Position numbers and translations under genes: made by a program. From the NCBI GenBank assembly GCA_030610915.1, contig JAUWQS010000028.1:1-11012 (forward strand): a DNA stretch of 11,012 nt, read 5' to 3'. This document shows positions 1 to 6,669 of this stretch, one piece after another. This DNA comes from Pseudomonadota bacterium. Its GTDB lineage: Bacteria > Desulfobacterota > Syntrophia > Syntrophales > JADFWA01. The notes under the pieces were generated by a model. The model was not told the origin of the DNA and did no database searches. It saw nothing but the letters and a program-made list of their open reading frames with translations. Within the stretch, counting starts at the first letter, position 1, and each line of letters begins with the position of its first letter.

Positions 1-1082
1 GATATACCAAAATACTCGGAACCTGCTGCAAAGGCTGAAAGATCTATACCGATCCTGGACAGGGCAAAAACACTCACAAAGCTCAAGGCATTACCAATAA
101 TCATGCCAATGATCAGGAGAAAAAATGATTCGGTGAGGACCTCTTTGATGATCCACCACGGTTTCATCCCTAATGCCTTTAAGAGGCCAAACTCCCGTAT
201 TCGCTCGAACACCGCCATCAATGTGGTATTGACAATACCGAATCCCATGGCAATGAATACAACAATGAACCATATAAAAATAAATCCATCATAAATATTT
301 AAATATGCGGTGACAAACGGCAAGAGTTCCCTCCATGTCAGGACTTCGTAATCGACAGCAGGCAGAACGGCGCGCAGGGAGTCGGCCACCGTGTCGACGT
401 CTTTGGCATCCGGCAGTAACAGGGATATTTCAGAAATTCCGTTTTTCATCTTGAGCATACGTTGTGCGGCCTGCATGGTAACGAAAACGAACTCTTTTTC
501 CGTCGCTTCCATTTCAGCCCTGAATATTCCGACAATTCGGAAGGCCCGTGATGCGATTTCCTTATCCGTATCCTGGGACATAACCAGCATTTTACGTCCT
601 AACTTCGTCCCAAATTTCTCTGCCAGGGCATTACCCACAACGATTCCGTATGTATCATCATCCTTCAGGTATCGTCCTTCCGTGACAGATGTTCCGATGA
701 ATGAAATTTCTGCCTCCTGTGACGGGTTAATTCCTACGAAAGTTATCCCCGCCGTGTGCCGGGCATTGCTGACAACGGCATTAACCCGCACTCGTGATGA
801 CCACCGAACATCCGACGGTAAAGTTTTTTCCAGAGTACTCACTACTTGCCGAGGATCGGTCATACTGTTTTCAATAACAGGATCGTTCCGGTAACCCTTG
901 TGATGCACCTGAATGTGTCCGGTCAGGGTTGAAATACCATTTCTGACCATTTGATCGGTCATACCCCTCATGAGAGCGCTTAGGAAGATCATACTCCAGA
1001 CCCCTATAACAATCGCTGTCATGATGACGGCGGTCCGCCTCGGGTTTCGCCAGATATTACGCCATGCTAACTGGAAGAACAT
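1..1082 (-). CDS. FtsX/LolC-type ABC transporter permease, 3'-truncated by window edge
   Basis: This is the membrane subunit of an ABC system of the MacB/LolCE/FtsX permease superfamily, which moves lipoproteins or other envelope substrates out of the inner membrane. 360 codons are open without a stop from ATG 1082 to the window edge. Visible parts: a basic N-terminus with the motif AWRNIWRNPRR (residues 6-16), a first membrane helix at about 18-38, a large periplasmic domain at about 40-260, then helices at about 264-288 and 317-343. Between those two helices lies the family signature FERIREFGLLKALGM (292-306). A fourth helix is expected beyond position 1. The start is preceded by AAAGG at 9-10 nt. 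The gene lies 69 nt downstream of a paralogous permease in the same direction, so the two probably form a heterodimer. No ATPase gene is visible; it may lie just beyond the window. The substrate cannot be named from sequence. Confidence 0.88.
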   Translation of the reverse strand, partial: MFFQLAWRNIWRNPRRTAVIMTAIVIGVWSMIFLSALMRGMTDQMVRNGISTLTGHIQVHHKGYRNDPVIENSMTDPRQVVSTLEKTLPSDVRWSSRVRVNAVVSNARHTAGITFVGINPSQEAEISFIGTSVTEGRYLKDDDTYGIVVGNALAEKFGTKLGRKMLVMSQDTDKEIASRAFRIVGIFRAEMEATEKEFVFVTMQAAQRMLKMKNGISEISLLLPDAKDVDTVADSLRAVLPAVDYEVLTWRELLPFVTAYLNIYDGFIFIWFIVVFIAMGFGIVNTTLMAVFERIREFGLLKALGMKPWWIIKEVLTESFFLLIIGMIIGNALSFVSVFALSRIGIDLSAFAAGSEYFGI

Positions 1083-1151
1083 TTAGAGAAACCTTTCATA
1101 TAAGCTTTCAGCATTACTTCTCTGCAACACGTAGCCGGCATTACTGATAGC

Positions 1152-2390
1152 TCAAACTGCTTTCATTGCTTCAACCGGGTAGAAATGTCGAACTTTCAGG
1201 GCCGGATACAGGGCGGTCAGGAATGTTATGATCAAGACAACACCCGGTCCGATCACGAGGGAGCGCAGTGAAAGCCTGGGATACATCCTTTCAGGTATAC
1301 CGAACTGGCTCATTATATCGGATGCTCCCGAAATAACGATGCCGTGAATCTGAAAATACCACGTAATCAAACTGCCGGCGATAATTCCGACAGTAATGCC
1401 AAGCATTGTCATTGTCGTCGATTCCAGCAACAGCAATTTCATCAATCGCCCCGGCGTTGTCCCGATGGCCAGCATAACACCGAATTCCCTGGTTCTTTCG
1501 AAGATGGACATGAGAAAGGTATTCAGGATACTGAATGCAACAACAATGACCAGAATCAAATAGAAGATGAGACCGCTGTACAGATCCATTTGAATACCTT
1601 CGACCAGGCCTGGCAAGAGTTCCATCCAGTCTAAAACAGCAAGGTGATGGTTATTGTCGATTTTCCGAATCTCATCAGCAACCGTCTCCTTTATCTTCTG
1701 CACGGCATTGAGCGATTTGCCAAGTATTACCACCTCATGAACCGCTCCGCGCATAGCATATATATCTTGAAAGTCCTTTAGGGTAATCTGCATTGAGGAA
1801 CGATCTAAAACGTCCTGTCCGGAACTGAAAATTCCCTCAACCGTCGTGACCGTTGCCGCAACAGAACCATCTCGCCCCTGACCCAGTACAACCAATTCAT
1901 CACCCAGGGTTACCTTCAGATTTTTCGCAAGGAGCTCTCCGATCAAAGCCTTGTTGATATCACTGTCGGAAAGATATTTCCCCTGTCGAATCAAATGCTC
2001 AATCGTCGATACCTTTGCCTCCCTGCCGGGATCGATACCGGTCACCATGATCCCATAGGTTCGATCCATGGATGAAACCAGAGAAAAGGCATTTGCACGA
2101 AAGGTATATTCATCCACCTCAGGTATGTCCTTCAGAACCTCGCCTACCCGCGTCGGGTCAGGGACAACCAGGCGGATACTCTTTCTGTCCTGATATCCTT
2201 TTGCCTGTATTTGCAGATGGCCTGTGTGAATCTTCACTGCGGAATTAATCATCGTATCATAGGAGCCAAACTGCCATGACAGCATAAAAACAAGGAGCAA
2301 ACAGGCAAAAGCAATGGCGGCCATGGTTAAAATCGATCGCCTGGGATTACGCCAGATATTACGCCATGCCATTTTTATATTGATGGACAT
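1152..2390 (-). CDS. FtsX/LolC-type ABC transporter permease (paralogue of the 1-1082 gene)
   Basis: A complete 412-residue inner-membrane permease of the MacB/LolCE/FtsX superfamily. It opens with MAWRNIWRNPRR (residues 7-18), nearly identical to the neighbouring permease. It has four predicted membrane helices (about 20-40, 271-296, 318-346, 377-397) and a MacB-like periplasmic domain between the first two. The cytoplasmic coupling region FERTREFGVMLAIGTTPGR is at 297-315, and the C-terminus ALYPALKVRHFYPVEAMKAV is typical of the family. Start ATG 2390 lies only 8 nt after the stop of the LolA-like gene, so translation is probably coupled; a start at Met7 is also possible. Gene order (periplasmic LolA-like protein, permease, permease) suggests a lipoprotein- or lipid-transport system that handles the product carried by the LolA-like partner. 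That role is inference; the permease assignment is firm. Confidence 0.9.
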   Translation of the reverse strand: MSINIKMAWRNIWRNPRRSILTMAAIAFACLLLVFMLSWQFGSYDTMINSAVKIHTGHLQIQAKGYQDRKSIRLVVPDPTRVGEVLKDIPEVDEYTFRANAFSLVSSMDRTYGIMVTGIDPGREAKVSTIEHLIRQGKYLSDSDINKALIGELLAKNLKVTLGDELVVLGQGRDGSVAATVTTVEGIFSSGQDVLDRSSMQITLKDFQDIYAMRGAVHEVVILGKSLNAVQKIKETVADEIRKIDNNHHLAVLDWMELLPGLVEGIQMDLYSGLIFYLILVIVVAFSILNTFLMSIFERTREFGVMLAIGTTPGRLMKLLLLESTTMTMLGITVGIIAGSLITWYFQIHGIVISGASDIMSQFGIPERMYPRLSLRSLVIGPGVVLIITFLTALYPALKVRHFYPVEAMKAV

Positions 2391-2398
2391 GATTTCTT

Positions 2399-3160
2399 CT
2401 ACCTTCTGGGAGTTTTTAAAGAAGAGACTGAAAAAAGGTTGCCCGGTACGTCTATATTAAACGAAAGTTCCCTGTATTCCAGAATGGTGTATTCATCTTC
2501 AACAGCGTGTTTTTGCATTTTCCACACACGAGGAAACAGTTTCTTCCCCATCATCCCGATCTTTCCCGTTGTCAGAATTTTGACGGGCTGAAGGTCTTCA
2601 TCAAAGAATTCCTGTTCGAGAAATATATGGTCCTCGCGAATCTTGAGCTTCTGCATTCCCCATACGACCGGAGCTTCCGGTTTGGGCATGGATTTGATAA
2701 TATATACCTTTTCCCCTTCATTATTTTCAGTGCCGATAATGGTATGGATATAGTCGGTAAGCAGGCTGTCCGTCTTTGAGAGGTCATCGTTGGAAAAATC
2801 GGATCCCATCCAGGCCTGGGACATCATTGAAGGCGGAAGCTTGATGACACGATTGACCTTGGGGTTATATATCCACATTTCACGCTTTTTCTTCAGCGTA
2901 CCATTGCCCTTGTCTTTGGGTGGCATGATGATCCAGAATATACTCTGGTCCTGTCCTTTCGTCCATGCTTTGATCGTCATCGCCCTCTTCCAATCGGGTC
3001 GATAAATAATCATGTCTACCGTGGAAACCGATGTTTTTTCCCGCATATAATTGAAGCTCGCCTCAACAATAGCCTGTGCATCCTGAGCCTGTGCACATTC
3101 AGCTAAACCGTAACAGGGCAACAATGACAAGAAAAGAACCATCATAATAATTTTTCGCAT
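2399..3160 (-). CDS. LolA-like outer membrane lipoprotein-sorting protein (periplasmic)
   Basis: A predicted secreted protein of 253 residues in the 'outer membrane lipoprotein-sorting protein' group, a LolA/LolB-like fold. ATG 3160 is chosen because GAGG stands 6-7 nt upstream and a signal peptide follows at once (RK, then a hydrophobic stretch at about 5-20, with a likely cut near the AECAQAQ region). A longer reading frame from 3193 would put eleven polar residues in front and is less likely. The mature part carries the recognisable family blocks: IYRPDWKRAMTIKAWTKG, PKDKGNGTLKKKREMWIYNP, IKLPPSMMSQAWMGSDFSND and a late VWGMQKLKIRED. The protein probably binds a hydrophobic ligand or lipoprotein in the periplasm. 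It is the first gene of the three-gene minus-strand operon with the two permeases, so it is probably their periplasmic acceptor or substrate chaperone. Family call is confident; substrate unknown. Confidence 0.85.
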   Translation of the reverse strand: MRKIIMMVLFLSLLPCYGLAECAQAQDAQAIVEASFNYMREKTSVSTVDMIIYRPDWKRAMTIKAWTKGQDQSIFWIIMPPKDKGNGTLKKKREMWIYNPKVNRVIKLPPSMMSQAWMGSDFSNDDLSKTDSLLTDYIHTIIGTENNEGEKVYIIKSMPKPEAPVVWGMQKLKIREDHIFLEQEFFDEDLQPVKILTTGKIGMMGKKLFPRVWKMQKHAVEDEYTILEYRELSFNIDVPGNLFSVSSLKTPRR

Positions 3161-3208
3161 ATTATACCTCTTTGTAAAAACCAGTGGGGTCACCTTGATA
3201 AGATTTAC

Positions 3209-3223
3209 CGTAACTACTCAGGT
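3209..3223 (+). repeat. Solitary copy of the CGTAACTACTCAGGT repeat end
   Basis: This 15-mer matches the reverse complement of the right end of the MITE-like element upstream of hcp (4736-4750) and, with mismatches, its left end (from 4567). Bases to its left (AGATTTAC) also resemble those left of 4567 (AGATTCAC). It lies in the leader of the LolA-like operon and appears to be a lone terminus of the same repeat family. Confidence 0.6.
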
Positions 3224-3253
3224 CCAAAGTTAATAGGTTCACGGTTGATGAAA

Positions 3254-3429
3254 TCGTAAAAAGTCCACGCAGTGTCATTCTGAGGAGCCCTTCGCCCATG
3301 TCATTCTGAGGAGCGAAGCGACGAAGAATCTGGGGCTCAGGATAAACTCCGCGACGAAGAATCTCAATGATATCAGATTCTTCGCTATCGTTCAGAATGA
3401 CAAAAGAGTATTTTCCCGACTTTTTACGA
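3254..3429. repeat. Nested palindromic repeat element (MITE-like)
   Basis: The element is bounded by a perfect 12-bp inverted repeat, TCGTAAAAAGTC (3254-3265) and GACTTTTTACGA (3418-3429). Inside, GTCATTCTGA (3274-3283 and 3300-3309) pairs with TCAGAATGAC (3392-3401). GCGACGAAGAATCT occurs directly twice (3318-3331, 3351-3364), and both copies can pair with AGATTCTTCGC (3375-3385). It has no coding capacity. The GTCATTCTGAGGAGCGAAGCG type of sequence is known to me as a common dispersed repeat in many environmental bacterial genomes; the naming as MITE-like is inference. Confidence 0.75.
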
Positions 3430-3547
3430 GACTGTCATGGTTAAGCAGATAAAACAAGGGTTCTATCCCGAGATGAATGCAGAGTTCATTTTTAATGGAA
3501 TATGATATATGGTTCCAGGTGCTTGCTTTTGTTGAGAAGGAATATTC

Positions 3548-3572
3548 GTATCAGCTCAATAAATAAGGGCAA
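3548..3572 (+). repeat. Repeat end shared with the element downstream of the ygbA-family gene
   Basis: These 25 bases match the reverse complement of 7165-7189 at 24 of 25 positions. They are therefore a copy of the terminus of the 6991-7181 palindromic element. No matching second end was found nearby, so this copy is partial. Confidence 0.65.
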
Positions 3573-3603
3573 CCCCGGGCAATGTAGAGTGACATTTTAT
3601 ATG

Positions 3604-3619
3604 CCGCCATCTGTGGCGG
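3604..3619. repeat. Short perfect hairpin CCGCCA-TCTG-TGGCGG
   Basis: A 6-bp GC-rich stem with a 4-nt loop. It has no T-tract on either side, so it is not a classical intrinsic terminator. It lies 172 nt past the regulator stop codon at 3792 and probably belongs to the neighbouring repeat debris. Confidence 0.45.
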
Positions 3620-3791
3620 GGTATAAAAACCCACCTCTTTCTTTACATGTGATTATGGGATATCATGGCCAATAAGTAGGAAACTCGGGATAGGTAAACA
3701 TAAATATTTTCACTGATCACCCTTGTTTCATACACATCATTATCAAGAAATTCCAAATGAGCAGTATCAGTGAACCAATTCCAAATCTTTT

Positions 3792-4481
3792 TTATTTCAA
3801 ACTCTTTCCATACTCTGCAAGCTCCTCCAATCCTATTTTATCAACCAACCTGATATCTTGTCCATCCACTTCGATTAACTTTCGTACTTTCATGTCTCCC
3901 AGGGTTCTTGAAAGTGATTCGGGGCCTGTGCCCAGAATGTTGGCAAGCTGTAGCTTTGAAATGTTCAGTTTTATAACATTTTCGTTCCTCTGTTCTCCTG
4001 ACAGATAGAGCAGATATGCGGCCACTCTCCCGGGAATTTCCTTCAGGGAAAGGTTTTCTATCTGGATAGTAAATTCACGAAGCCGCATTGAGAGGAGCGC
4101 CAGGATGTTCATTGTGAGAGATGGATTGTTTGTTATGAGATTTATAAATTTCCCCCGGGGAAAGAATAACAGGCGGCTTTTTGAGATTGCCCGGGCATTG
4201 GCGGGAAATGATTTTCCTGAAAAGACGGGAACAGCTCCGATAGCCTCTCTTTCTTTAACAACGTGAAGAATCTGCTCTTTCCCTTCAGGAGATACCTTAT
4301 AGACATTTACGGTTCCTTCGACTACAAGATAAAAACCGTTGCCTTCATCCCCGTCAAAAAAGATTATCTCGCCTTTATTGAAATATTTATCAACCGATAT
4401 TTTTTTGATCTCTTCGAGGTGGTCTTCAGGCAATCCCCCGAAAAGCTGGCTCTTTAACAGGATATCAAAAACTTCGGTCAT
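3792..4481 (-). CDS. hcpR: Crp/Fnr-family transcriptional regulator, HcpR-like
   Basis: A DNA-binding regulator of 229 residues with the full Crp/Fnr layout: an N-terminal cyclic-nucleotide-type sensor barrel (about 12-125), a long dimer helix (about 125-150) and a C-terminal winged helix-turn-helix (about 173-205). The recognition helix reads GPESLSRTLGDM, with E188, S191 and R192 as the E-xx-SR triad that in FNR reads a TTGA half-site. The protein has no cysteine at all, so it cannot carry an FNR-type Fe-S cluster; HcpR proteins are known to sense NO, in some cases through haem. It is divergent from hcp and precedes an hcp/ygbA operon, which is the classical HcpR context. ATG 4481 is preferred (AAGGA 9 nt upstream); a TTG at 4484 is an alternative. 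The hcpR symbol rests on context plus domain layout, not on a diagnostic residue. Confidence 0.85.
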   Translation of the reverse strand: MTEVFDILLKSQLFGGLPEDHLEEIKKISVDKYFNKGEIIFFDGDEGNGFYLVVEGTVNVYKVSPEGKEQILHVVKEREAIGAVPVFSGKSFPANARAISKSRLLFFPRGKFINLITNNPSLTMNILALLSMRLREFTIQIENLSLKEIPGRVAAYLLYLSGEQRNENVIKLNISKLQLANILGTGPESLSRTLGDMKVRKLIEVDGQDIRLVDKIGLEELAEYGKSLK

Positions 4482-4506
4482 CAATACAAATCCTTTTTAT
4501 TGGGGA

Positions 4507-4534
4507 ATTATTACTCATTATTAACATAAGTCAA
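4507..4534 (-). promoter_or_regulatory. Candidate promoter of the Crp/Fnr regulator
   Basis: Read on the minus strand, TTGACT (4534-4529) is followed after 16 bases by AATAAT (4512-4507), a plausible sigma-70 pair. Transcription would start near 4500, giving a leader of about 19 nt with AAGGA before ATG 4481. The -35 box overlaps the FNR/HcpR-type palindrome, which suggests autoregulation. Confidence 0.45.
4521..4534. promoter_or_regulatory. FNR/HcpR-type operator TTAAC-N4-GTCAA
   Basis: The site is an inverted repeat with half-sites TTAAC and GTCAA around a 4-base spacer. It is one base from the perfect palindrome TTGAC-N4-GTCAA, the form reported for HcpR in Desulfovibrio-type bacteria, and it fits the E-xx-SR recognition helix of the adjacent regulator. 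It lies in the divergent regulator/hcp intergenic region. A TAGATT box at 4557-4562 would give a rightward start near 4569, placing the palindrome centre at about -41.5, the class II activator position. One mismatch and lack of binding data keep this a prediction. Confidence 0.55.
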
Positions 4535-4566
4535 GGCAAGGTGCTATTCATTACGATAGATTCACA

Positions 4567-4750
4567 GTAACTACTCACGTAGTCAGGCTGAAGCTATTTA
4601 GGCTGAAGGCTGAAGGTACCCGAAAAACACGATTGCCTCACTTTGGCAGAGAAACAGCAGATTTTTGCATCAAACATGGTTTCAAAGTGTGCAGTATTCC
4701 CGCTTTTACTAACAGTCTTCAGCCTTCAGTCTATCTACCTGAGTAGTTAC
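4567..4750. repeat. MITE-like inverted-repeat element in the hcp upstream region
   Basis: Terminal inverted repeats GTAACTACTCA (4567-4577) and TGAGTAGTTAC (4740-4750) are perfect. A second perfect 13-bp inner pair is CTGAAGGCTGAAG (4603-4615) with CTTCAGCCTTCAG (4717-4729). The 184-bp unit has no open frame of note. Another end of the family sits at 3209-3223. It lies between the predicted HcpR operator and hcp, so it either carries the hcp promoter or forms part of the hcp 5' leader. Confidence 0.75.
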
Positions 4751-4801
4751 GATTTGCAAGCAATAATAACCCCAATCAATATTATATAAAGGAGAAATCT
4801 C

Positions 4802-6436
4802 ATGTTTTGTTATCAATGTCAGGAAACGGCAAAAAACACAGGCTGTGTCGTAAAGGGTATTTGCGGCAAGACGGAAGAGACAGCGAATTTTCAGGATTTG
4901 CTCATTTATGTCTTAAAGGGCATCGCAATCTATGGCGAGAAGGCGAAAGAGATAGGAAAGTTAGACAGGAAATACGGATTGTTTATAGCACATGCCCTTT
5001 TTGCAACAATCACGAATACAAACTTTGACAATGACAGATTAATCTCACTCATCAGAGAGGGTCTGAAGCTCCGGGACAAATTAAAGAACAAATGTGAAGG
5101 TGATATCCTGGAAGAGTTGCACGACTCTGCCGTGTGGTTTTCGGATGATGTTGCTGAATTTGACAAAAAGGCCCCAGAGGTCGGTGTCCTCTCCACAGAC
5201 AATGAAGATGTCCGTTCGCTCAGAGAGCTTCTTATCTACGGGTTAAAGGGTATTGCCGCCTATGTGGATCACGCAGCTATTCTCGGTTGCGAGGACGAGG
5301 AGATTTATGATTTCCTGATGGAAGCCCTTGTCTCCACAACAAAAGACCTGACCGTTGACGAAATGGTGGCGATGGTCATGAGGGCCGGAGAATGTGCTGT
5401 CACTGGGATGGCCCTTCTTGACAAGGCAAACACAGCGGCTTATGGAAATCCGGAGATATCAAAGGTCAATATCGGTGTCAAAAGCAACCCGGGAATCATT
5501 ATCTCCGGTCATGATCTCAAGGATATGGAAGAGCTGCTGGAGCAAACCGAAGGAACGGGCGTGGATGTGTATACCCATGGCGAAATGCTGCCGGCTAATT
5601 CTTATCCCGCGTTCAAAAAATACACCCATTTCGTGGGCAATTACGGAAATGCATGGTGGAAACAAGATAAGGAATTCGCATCCTTCAGCGGTCCCATACT
5701 CATGACAACCAACTGTATTATCCCGGTTAAGGATTCATACAAAGACAGAATCTTCACAACCGGAATGACCGGGTATCCTGAGGTAAAACATATTCCTGAC
5801 AGATCAGAAGGCGGTGTAAAGGATTTTTCAGAGATCATAGAACTGGCAAAGAAATGCGATCCGCCCGTTGAGATTGAAACAGGTGAAATTGTCGGTGGCT
5901 TTGCCCATAATCAGGTACTTAAACTGGCTGACAAAGTCGTGGACGCGGTGAAATCCGGGGCAATTAAGCGCTTTGTCGTAATGGCCGGCTGTGACGGACG
6001 TCATAAAACAAGGAGCTATTATACTGATGTCGCGCAGGGACTCCCAAAAGATACTGTGATCCTGACAGCCGGCTGCGCGAAGTATCGCTATAACAAACTT
6101 GATCTCGGTGATATCGGCGGTATCCCGAGGGTGCTTGACGCGGGCCAGTGCAATGACTCCTATTCCCTGGTCGTTATCGCCCTGAAACTGAAAGAGGTCT
6201 TCGGACTCGAAGATATTAATGACCTTCCCATATCTTATGACATTTCATGGTATGAGCAGAAAGCAGTGGCCGTGCTTCTTGCCCTCCTGTTCCTCGGGGT
6301 TAAGGGCATCCGACTGGGACCGACACTCCCGGCATTTGTATCTCCAGGCGTTCTCAAGGTTCTCGTGGAGAATTTTGATATCAAGCCGATCGGAGACGTG
6401 AAGGCGGATATCGAGACAATAATGAAGGGAAAGTAA
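4802..6436 (+). CDS. hcp: Hybrid-cluster protein (Hcp; hydroxylamine / NO reductase), class I
   Basis: A cytoplasmic Fe-S enzyme of 544 residues, the usual size for the class I form of strict anaerobes. Hcp reduces hydroxylamine to ammonia in vitro and is regarded as a high-affinity NO reductase and S-nitrosylation enzyme in nitrosative stress. The N-terminal cluster ligands are C3, C6, C15 and C21 (C-x2-C-x8-C-x5-C). All ligands of the hybrid Fe-S-O cluster are in place: H237 (in GHDL), E261 (HGEM), C305 (TTNC), C397 (the persulfide position, MAGCDGR), C425 (TAGCAK), C450 (GQCNDS), E485 and K487 (WYEQKA). AAAGGAG stands 7-8 nt before ATG 4802. It is divergent from an HcpR-like regulator and is followed 42 nt later by a tiny membrane gene and then a ygbA-family gene, forming a nitrosative-stress unit. 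No hcr reductase partner is visible, as is normal for class I. Confidence 0.97.
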   Translation: MFCYQCQETAKNTGCVVKGICGKTEETANFQDLLIYVLKGIAIYGEKAKEIGKLDRKYGLFIAHALFATITNTNFDNDRLISLIREGLKLRDKLKNKCEGDILEELHDSAVWFSDDVAEFDKKAPEVGVLSTDNEDVRSLRELLIYGLKGIAAYVDHAAILGCEDEEIYDFLMEALVSTTKDLTVDEMVAMVMRAGECAVTGMALLDKANTAAYGNPEISKVNIGVKSNPGIIISGHDLKDMEELLEQTEGTGVDVYTHGEMLPANSYPAFKKYTHFVGNYGNAWWKQDKEFASFSGPILMTTNCIIPVKDSYKDRIFTTGMTGYPEVKHIPDRSEGGVKDFSEIIELAKKCDPPVEIETGEIVGGFAHNQVLKLADKVVDAVKSGAIKRFVVMAGCDGRHKTRSYYTDVAQGLPKDTVILTAGCAKYRYNKLDLGDIGGIPRVLDAGQCNDSYSLVVIALKLKEVFGLEDINDLPISYDISWYEQKAVAVLLALLFLGVKGIRLGPTLPAFVSPGVLKVLVENFDIKPIGDVKADIETIMKGK

Positions 6437-6478
6437 TAACTCCTATCCTTCCAGAATTACAAAGGAGGTTTGTTCATT

Positions 6479-6640
6479 ATGAAGGAAATATTAATCATGC
6501 TTGCGGTTGTTGCAGCCTGGTTTGTTCTCCAGGCCTATATCCTGCCCAGGATGGGAATATCCACGTGAATGAAACAATCCTGCCAGTTGGCGGATAAAAA
6601 GAGTGACGCAGGCAAACTTAATGGCAAGAATATCAAGTGA
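6479..6640 (+). CDS. Candidate small membrane selenoprotein (in-frame UGA at 6566-6568)
   Basis: A tiny gene with a strong AAAGGAGG 10 nt before ATG 6479, 42 nt after hcp. Read to the first stop it gives 29 residues: MKE, a hydrophobic helix (about 4-22, ILIMLAVVAAWFVLQAYIL) and the tail PRMGIST. The UGA that ends it (6566-6568) is followed in the same frame by 23 sense codons (start MKQSC, then a Lys-rich polar tail) up to UGA 6638-6640, just before the ygbA-family gene. If the first UGA is read as selenocysteine, the product is 53 residues with Sec30 and Cys35 (U-x4-C), a plausible redox pair at the membrane surface. A hairpin with bacterial SECIS features begins 8 nt after the UGA. Sec machinery genes are not in the window. 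The alternative is a genuine 29-residue protein ending at 6568. I do not recognise a named family; a redox role in nitrosative stress is inference from its neighbours. Confidence 0.6.
6577..6595 (+). promoter_or_regulatory. Candidate bacterial SECIS hairpin
   Basis: ATCC (6577-6580), a bulged T (6581) and GCC (6582-6584) pair with GGC (6589-6591) and GGAT (6592-6595), leaving the loop AGTT (6585-6588). This is a 7-bp stem with one bulged U, and a G at the second loop position followed by U. Sixteen bases separate the UGA from the apical loop. Bacterial SECIS elements recognised by SelB, such as that of E. coli fdhF, share the bulged U, a GU in the loop and a distance of about 16-37 nt. The fit is by eye; no folding energy was computed. 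Confidence 0.55.
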
Positions 6641-6669
6641 ATTTTTGCAGAGGGTAGAGTTGGCATATT

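Larger units (their letters stand above)
3161..3791. other. Gene-poor spacer with repeat fragments
   Basis: There is no credible coding gene here. It contains the leader of the LolA-like operon, a copy of the CGTAACTACTCAGGT repeat end (3209-3223), the nested palindromic element at 3254-3429, a second repeat end at 3548-3572 and a short hairpin at 3604-3619. A 57-codon frame on the plus strand (3502-3675) runs through these repeats and is treated as chance. Confidence 0.7.

Noticed and set aside
391..894. 167-codon open frame on the plus strand
   Set aside because: It lies wholly antisense to the truncated permease gene, whose minus-strand frame has clear FtsX-family motifs; the plus-strand product looks like a low-information shadow.
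3161..3193. Eleven-residue N-terminal extension of the LolA-like protein
   Set aside because: The signal peptide and GAGG site fix the start at ATG 3160; the extension would place polar residues before the signal peptide.
3274..3401. CRISPR array suggested by repeated GTCATTCTGAGGAG and GAAGAATCT words
   Set aside because: Spacing is irregular, copies occur in both orientations and together form nested hairpins; this is a palindromic element, not a CRISPR.
3502..3675. 57-codon open frame on the plus strand
   Set aside because: It runs through a repeat end and a hairpin, has no ribosome site and no protein-like pattern.
4754..4785. TTGCAA ... TATTAT promoter directly before hcp
   Set aside because: The spacer is 20 nt and the start would fall inside the Shine-Dalgarno sequence, leaving no usable leader.
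6569..6640. Separate 23-residue gene starting at the ATG that overlaps the UGA (TGAATG)
   Set aside because: It has no ribosome site of its own and a highly polar, unremarkable sequence; recoding with a SECIS-like hairpin explains the frame better, though termination-reinitiation cannot be excluded.
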